A stretch of 64,000 nucleotides of DNA, taken from the NCBI RefSeq assembly GCF_003991905.1, contig NZ_RSCL01000038.1, positions 1 through 64,000 of the forward strand. The letters are read 5' to 3'. The first letter of the stretch is position 1. Each line of letters opens with the position of its first letter. This DNA comes from Dulcicalothrix desertica PCC 7102. GTDB lineage: Bacteria; Cyanobacteriota; Cyanobacteriia; Cyanobacteriales; Nostocaceae. The notes beneath the pieces are model-generated. The model did no database searches. It had not been told where the DNA came from and saw only the letters and a program-made list of their open reading frames with translations. Both the position numbers and the translations under genes were made by a program. Below, one piece after another: positions 59,271-64,000 of the stretch.

Positions 59271-60593
59271 ATGCTACTTAACAACCGCTACCGTGTAATA
59301 CAAACTCTGGGAAGTGGTGGATTTGGTGAAACTTTTTTAGCAGAAGATACCCAAATGCCATCACTCCGTCGTTGTGTTGTTAAGCAGCTTAAACCTATTC
59401 AAAATAATCCCCAAATTTATCAGCTAGTACAAGAACGTTTTCAACGCGAAGCAGCAATATTAGAAGAATTAGGTGGCGCCCATACACAAATACCTATTTT
59501 ATACGCTTACTTTCAATCAGATGGGCAATTTTACTTAGTTCAAGAGTGGATAGAAGGTGATACTCTCACGCGCAAGTTTTTACATCAAGGATTGTGGAAT
59601 GAAAATCAAGTTCGTGAATTGCTTGTAAATTTGTTACCTGTTTTATCTTACGTTCACACCAAACATATAATTCACCGTGACATTAAACCCGATAATATTA
59701 TTGTGCGGCGCCAAGACGGTAAACCAGTTTTGATTGATTTTGGCGCCGTGCGCGAATCGATGGCGACTGTGTTAAACTCCCAAGGTACACCCACTAGCTC
59801 AATTATTATTGGTACACCAGGTTACATGCCATCTGAACAAGCAGCTGGTAGGGCAATGTATGGAAGCGATATATATAGTTTGGGTATAACAGCTATTTAT
59901 TTACTAACAGGTAAACAACCGCACGAGTTAGAAACCGATGTCCAAACAGGGGAAATAATTTGGGATAATTTTGCTTCTCAAGTTAGTCCTGCATTGAAGC
60001 AAATCTTAGATAAAGCAATTAGATATCATCCCCGTGAACGCTACTTAAGTGCGTCAGACATGCTTTATGATTTGAAAAGCACTGCACAAACGATATATCA
60101 TAACGTCCAAGAAACAGTACATAAAACAGTACAGGTAGCGCCACAAACATCACTGCCACCAGTTACTACTACAAGTAAAAGTCGAAATAGGATTTCTAGT
60201 GCTAGCTTAATTTTGGCAGGAATCATTGGCGCCTTAATAATTTTACCTTTAATTACTAAATTTTCTCCTTTTCAAGTTACAGATACAAAAATACCTACAA
60301 ATATAGTTAGTAATGATTATTATTGGCTATCACAACGACCAGTAACCGATGCTGATTTAAAAGGAAAAAGTGCTTTGGAGTTGGATATAATGCGTAATTC
60401 TATTTTTGCGCGATTAGGGCGCCGTTTTGACACTCCAGGATTACAAAGCCATTTTAATCAACAGTCGTGGTATCGTCCGCAATACTCTCCAAAAGAATTT
60501 GACTCCTCAAAATTTCTATCAGATTTAGAAATGAATAACGCTGCCTATATTAATCAATATCAAACAAAAAATAATCTACACTACTTTAGGTAA
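59271..60593 (+). CDS. Membrane serine/threonine kinase with YARHG domain
   Basis: This 440-residue kinase has an N-terminal catalytic domain (about 8-270) with the glycine loop GSGGFGETF, Lys38, His135-Arg-Asp137 and Asp156-Phe-Gly, all intact. One membrane helix (about 313-332) follows, and then an exported C-terminal YARHG-type domain (SALELDIMRNSIFARLGRRF). The outside domain may sense cell wall or surface ligands. It is a close paralogue of the next gene, 91 nt downstream, and the catalytic domains are nearly collinear. The name of the substrate is unknown. Confidence 0.92.
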   Translation: MLLNNRYRVIQTLGSGGFGETFLAEDTQMPSLRRCVVKQLKPIQNNPQIYQLVQERFQREAAILEELGGAHTQIPILYAYFQSDGQFYLVQEWIEGDTLTRKFLHQGLWNENQVRELLVNLLPVLSYVHTKHIIHRDIKPDNIIVRRQDGKPVLIDFGAVRESMATVLNSQGTPTSSIIIGTPGYMPSEQAAGRAMYGSDIYSLGITAIYLLTGKQPHELETDVQTGEIIWDNFASQVSPALKQILDKAIRYHPRERYLSASDMLYDLKSTAQTIYHNVQETVHKTVQVAPQTSLPPVTTTSKSRNRISSASLILAGIIGALIILPLITKFSPFQVTDTKIPTNIVSNDYYWLSQRPVTDADLKGKSALELDIMRNSIFARLGRRFDTPGLQSHFNQQSWYRPQYSPKEFDSSKFLSDLEMNNAAYINQYQTKNNLHYFR

Positions 60594-60684
60594 ATTTATA
60601 ACTGGTCAGTGATACACTGCTGATTTATACAGAAGTTGTAGAATATTAAGGCAACACCCTTGTCATGAACGCTCAATTACTGTA

Positions 60685-62433
60685 ATGCTGCTCAATACCC
60701 GCTATCGCGTGATACAGACTCTAGGAAGCGGTGGGTTTGGAGAAACCTTCCTTGCTGAAGATACTCAAATGCCATCCAAGCGTCGCTGTGTCATTAAACA
60801 GCTAAAACCAATCAATAACAATCCTGAAATTTACCAACTTGTTAAGGAACGGTTTCAGCGCGAAGCGGCTATTCTAGAGGAACTTGGTGATAATAGTAAT
60901 CAAATTCCCCGGCTATATGCCTATTTTTCTGAAAATGGACAGTTTTACCTAATTCAAGAATATATCGAAGGGCAAACTCTCAACGCCAAAGTCCAATCTC
61001 AGGGTGTTATGAGTGAAAATGCCGTTCGCGATATTTTAATTAGTCTTTTACCTGTACTTGATTATGTTCACGGTCGAGGTATTGTTCACCGTGATATCAA
61101 ACCTGATAATATCATTATTCGTCACCTTGATGGTAAACCAGTACTAATAGATTTTGGCGCCGTGAAGGAGACAATTGGTACAGTTGTTACACCCTCTGGT
61201 AATTCCACAAGGTCAATAGTAATTGGAACACCAGGATTTATGCCTAGTGAACAGTCGGTAGGTAGACCAATGTTTGCTAGTGATATTTATAGTTTGGGAA
61301 TGACGGCAATTTTTTTACTAACAGGTAAATTGCCCCAGGAAATACCAAACGACCCAGCGACAGGTGTAATATTATGGCGCCAGTATGCAAGTTCTTTGAC
61401 ACCAGGTTTTGCAATGGTGTTAGATAAAGCCATACAGTTTGTGCCTCAGCATCGCTTCAATAGTGCTAGAGACATGCTTATTGCTTTACAATCTCAAAAT
61501 TCCGCTTCTATACCAACGGTCCCTTACTCCCAACCCCCCAACTATAACCAAGCTTCTTATCCACCACCACAAAATACGGTTCCCATCAGTCCTGCGAACC
61601 AACAATACCAACAATACCAACAACCAAATACACCACCCATTAATCAAAACAATGCACCTCAAATACCACGTTCGAGTAATACAAAAGGCATTATAATAGG
61701 CGCCGTAATTGGTGCTGGTTTACTTAGTGGTGCAATAGTTCTAGCTTCAATGTTAAATCGTCAAGGTCAACAAGTTGCAGATACAGACCCTACACCTGTT
61801 GCAACATTGAGCGAGCAAACACCAACACCATCTCCAACACTAGACGACTCTGAACCACCTGTAATATCAAGACCTAAAAATCGAATTACCCCTAGACCAA
61901 TCCGAACACGTGAACCAGAAGTAGTTCCAACTCCTATAGATTCAGAATTTCCAACCGATACTTCAACACCAATTGAAACAACAGAACCTTTACCATCACT
62001 GTCTCCAACTCCAACACCTGAAATTACAAATACAAAAGCTCCAGATGTAGTTGTTCCTACAGTAATACCAAAACAAACACCATCAAATCCACCACAAGCA
62101 CAATCATCACCAACAGAGTTTGTAGAAAATTATTACAACGGTATTAATAATAAAAACTTACAAAAAACTTGGAATCAGTTGACTCCGACTTTGCGAAGTA
62201 ATCGTAAACTTCACCCTAGAGGTTTTGATTCATACATTGGTTGGTGGGATGGACAAGTTCAACAAGTTCAAGTAGATAGAATTAATTTAGTAGAGCAAAA
62301 TGACTCAAGAGCTACAGTCGATGCACAATTGAATTATGTGCTTAGGAATGGTAAACAAGCTCCTGCTTCGGTACGTTTTTCCTTGGTATGGGACGCTGAG
62401 TCTAACCAATGGCTAATTAGTGATGCTCGATAG
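60685..62433 (+). CDS. Membrane serine/threonine kinase with C-terminal NTF2/ARC6-like domain
   Basis: This 582-residue kinase has an intact catalytic domain (about 8-270: GSGGFGETF, Lys38, HRDIKPDN, LIDFGAVKET). A disordered Pro/Gln/Asn segment leads to a membrane helix (about 334-355, IIIGAVIGAGLLSGAIV). A Pro/Thr-rich external stalk of 120 residues follows. The last 110 residues (FVENYYNGINNKNLQKTW to the end QWLISDAR) look like an NTF2-like or ARC6 IMS-type domain. The catalytic half is very similar to the kinase upstream, so the pair arose by duplication and exchanged sensor ends. Confidence 0.92.
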   Translation: MLLNTRYRVIQTLGSGGFGETFLAEDTQMPSKRRCVIKQLKPINNNPEIYQLVKERFQREAAILEELGDNSNQIPRLYAYFSENGQFYLIQEYIEGQTLNAKVQSQGVMSENAVRDILISLLPVLDYVHGRGIVHRDIKPDNIIIRHLDGKPVLIDFGAVKETIGTVVTPSGNSTRSIVIGTPGFMPSEQSVGRPMFASDIYSLGMTAIFLLTGKLPQEIPNDPATGVILWRQYASSLTPGFAMVLDKAIQFVPQHRFNSARDMLIALQSQNSASIPTVPYSQPPNYNQASYPPPQNTVPISPANQQYQQYQQPNTPPINQNNAPQIPRSSNTKGIIIGAVIGAGLLSGAIVLASMLNRQGQQVADTDPTPVATLSEQTPTPSPTLDDSEPPVISRPKNRITPRPIRTREPEVVPTPIDSEFPTDTSTPIETTEPLPSLSPTPTPEITNTKAPDVVVPTVIPKQTPSNPPQAQSSPTEFVENYYNGINNKNLQKTWNQLTPTLRSNRKLHPRGFDSYIGWWDGQVQQVQVDRINLVEQNDSRATVDAQLNYVLRNGKQAPASVRFSLVWDAESNQWLISDAR

Positions 62434-62437
62434 TTAG

Positions 62438-62526
62438 TTAGGAATTAGGAATTAGGAATTAGGAATTAGGAATTAGGAGTTATGAGTTATGAGTGCTTTT
62501 TACTCAGCACTCAGCACTCAGCACTT
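62438..62526. repeat. TTAGGAA heptamer array plus ACTCAGCAC repeats
   Basis: Five TTAGGAA copies and one TTAGGAG follow each other at 62438-62479. GAGTTATGAGTTATGAGTGC and ACTCAGCACTCAGCACTCAG follow in the opposite sense and can pair. The block lies between convergent genes. Confidence 0.85.
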
Positions 62527-62530
62527 TCTA

Positions 62531-63118
62531 CTAATTTGCAACTTCTGCCATTTCAATAACGCGCCCATCATAATCTTTAACCAAAAAGTTCATGGGCTTG
62601 CGACTGCGAATTTTAAATTTCAAGCCGCGTACTTCCACACGCATTAAAATCAACTCTAGTGCATCGTTGTCGAAACAAACGTGACGCTGTTGATTTTTGG
62701 CACCTAGACTGGCGCCTGTAATAACGTGTAGTTGGGTATTTTTCTTGAGTTGATACCAAAGCCCCTCACTTGCATTACTCATACTACGACTTCCCGAATA
62801 GCTGGGAGTTGTTGACATGTATAAAGGGTCAATTCCGGCGGCGCCGATGGTTTGTTCGTAATTATAGTAATAGTGCAGAGGTACTTCAGCAGCAGGTAAA
62901 TCGAGCAAACCTTCGTATAATTGTCGAGCGATTTCTAAATCTGACACCATTACCGTGTATACTTTTGGCGCACTAGTCAAAAACATCCACATGGCGCCAG
63001 CATAAGCTGCCAGCAGCATTACCATAATGCCTTGGGTGGACATTAAACCATCCAGCGCAGGCAAGAACGACGCCAGGGTAAGGTGAGGAAAGGGAGCTAA
63101 ACTAACTGCTATAAACAT
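62531..63118 (-). CDS. Glyoxalase-like domain membrane protein
   Basis: This 195-residue protein has one or two N-terminal hydrophobic segments (about 5-20 and 30-48) followed by a single vicinal-oxygen-chelate unit like that of glyoxalase and bleomycin-resistance proteins. It contains YTVMVSDLEIARQLYEGLLDLP, then LELILMRVEVRGLKFK and a closing VKDYDGRVIEMAEV. Such proteins are frequent in cyanobacteria. Metal-binding residues for glyoxalase activity are not obvious, so the function is open. It is convergent with the second kinase gene. Confidence 0.75.
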   Translation of the reverse strand: MFIAVSLAPFPHLTLASFLPALDGLMSTQGIMVMLLAAYAGAMWMFLTSAPKVYTVMVSDLEIARQLYEGLLDLPAAEVPLHYYYNYEQTIGAAGIDPLYMSTTPSYSGSRSMSNASEGLWYQLKKNTQLHVITGASLGAKNQQRHVCFDNDALELILMRVEVRGLKFKIRSRKPMNFLVKDYDGRVIEMAEVAN

Positions 63119-63334
63119 GAAAACCGGAGTGTTTTATATAAAGGAGCCAATGACAAATTGTATGGAGATTAGGACTTAAATTATAAGTCTGTGTTTCCAG
63201 TGTATCAATTACAAACAAGTCTAAACGGTTGCGCTTTAATCATACCTTCCCCAAAATAGGCAAAAAATAACTAAACTTTATCTTGCTTATTTTAGTTATT
63301 AGTAACAAATTTCAATTATCTTTCGTTACGACCC

Positions 63335-63967
63335 GTGCAAATACCACACTTCCCCGAAGCTAACCACCCGCTTGTGAAATCACTGTTTCACCATAGCGAC
63401 CATGAACTGTTAACTTTATTCCAGCAGCATCCGGAGGCTGGTAAGTTCTTCACGGCGATGTTTTGCCGCTATAGTCCTATAGTTTACACCTTGATTCGCC
63501 ATTCTGCTCGCTCACCAGTTCAAGCAGATTATTTATTTGCTCTCACATGGAAACATGTGTACCATGAACTTGCTGGTCTTGATTTAAATCAGCAGATTAA
63601 CGAGAACTTAACGCTGCAAAATTGGCTGATTAACATGACAGCTTATTGTATCAACGAAATTGAATTACCACCCACAGAAGCAATTCACTATTCACTCAAA
63701 GCGACATCACCACCATTATGGTGCTATGTCGAACAAGCTTTGGAACAATTACCCCCAGTGCTGCGCTTAATGGTTTTGATGGCACAAACATTTCATTGGA
63801 GCGAAACCCGCATTGCTGCTTACCTTCAAGCCGAGGGTGAGAGTATTGCGCCTCATGAAGTAGCAAATTTTCTTCAGGAAGGTTATCGTATGTTAGAAGA
63901 CAAATTGCCGACAGACATACGAGCCATATATTTAGGCGATAATATTCTTCCGGCAGCTTCTCAGTAG
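63335..63967 (+). CDS. ECF-like sigma-70 family protein
   Basis: This 210-residue protein appears to have a sigma region 2-like part (about 45-90, FCRYSPIVYTLIRHSARSPVQADYLF) and a region 4-like part (about 130-195, ALEQLPPVLRLMVLMAQTFHWSETRIAAYL). The sequence is well diverged from housekeeping sigma factors, so promoter recognition may be special, or it may be a sigma-like regulator. The start is a GTG at 63335 without a clear ribosome binding site; no better in-frame start was found. No anti-sigma gene is visible before the window ends 33 nt later. Confidence 0.7.
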   Translation: MQIPHFPEANHPLVKSLFHHSDHELLTLFQQHPEAGKFFTAMFCRYSPIVYTLIRHSARSPVQADYLFALTWKHVYHELAGLDLNQQINENLTLQNWLINMTAYCINEIELPPTEAIHYSLKATSPPLWCYVEQALEQLPPVLRLMVLMAQTFHWSETRIAAYLQAEGESIAPHEVANFLQEGYRMLEDKLPTDIRAIYLGDNILPAASQ

Positions 63968-64000
63968 TATTACCGTCATGTGTGTTCTTTTTGTAAAAAT

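Overview
The window comes from a filamentous, heterocyst-forming cyanobacterium of the Nostocales. The evidence is a hetC/hetP locus with a HetR-type operator and an NtcA-type site, the cyanobacterial split RNA polymerase genes rpoB-rpoC1-rpoC2 following rpsT-tatD, heptanucleotide tandem repeats typical of this group, low G+C, and many serine/threonine kinase and glyoxalase-like genes of cyanobacterial type. All calls are made from sequence reading alone; no database search was run.

Layout. Positions 44-8231 hold a type III CRISPR-Cas accessory module without a visible array: a Csx10-like RAMP, a Csm3-like RAMP, a small HD-less Cas10 with an intact GGDD cyclase motif, and a Card1/Can2-like CARF protein on the minus strand. 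These are preceded by two Csx3 ring-nuclease genes (one fused to a P-loop domain) and a divergent winged-helix/WYL-type regulator. Positions 8572-9312 hold xisI and a frameshifted xisH. Positions 9594-15644 hold aspS, a membrane protein, an oligopeptidase B-like peptidase and a duplicated-domain protein. Positions 15681-22873 hold an LD-carboxypeptidase, a parvulin-like foldase, hetP, a small one-helix protein and hetC, with regulatory sites. A GH116 glucosidase follows, then a small cluster with a Shedu-like nuclease, a RelE-like protein and a GIY-YIG protein.

Positions 28416-39735 are a five-gene cellulose cluster on the minus strand (outer-membrane barrel, TPR protein, GH8 cellulase, BcsB, BcsA) in which the BcsC functions are divided between two proteins. 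Then come a secreted protein, a membrane coiled-coil protein, rpsT, tatD, rpoB, rpoC1, rpoC2, a GH5-CBM2 cellulase, a 1.5 kb gene-poor stretch, hisD, a universal stress protein, two tandem kinases, a glyoxalase-like protein and an ECF-like sigma factor.

How the parts fit. In the CRISPR module, Cas10 would make cyclic oligoadenylate on target RNA binding, the CARF protein would sense it, and Csx3 would degrade it. The CARF protein, however, lacks the usual E-x-K nuclease residues. HetC, the HlyD-like stub and the parvulin protein look like parts of a type I peptide exporter used in heterocyst development. BcsA/B, GH8, TPR and barrel proteins form a cellulose synthesis and secretion line, and the GH5-CBM2 enzyme may act on the same polymer.

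The strongest genome-scale signal is the palindrome GGCGCC, seen about 110 times by hand count where a few would be expected; the classical cyanobacterial HIP1 octamer was seen only once. Several families of short dispersed inverted repeats lie between genes, including inside the rpoB-rpoC1-rpoC2 operon.
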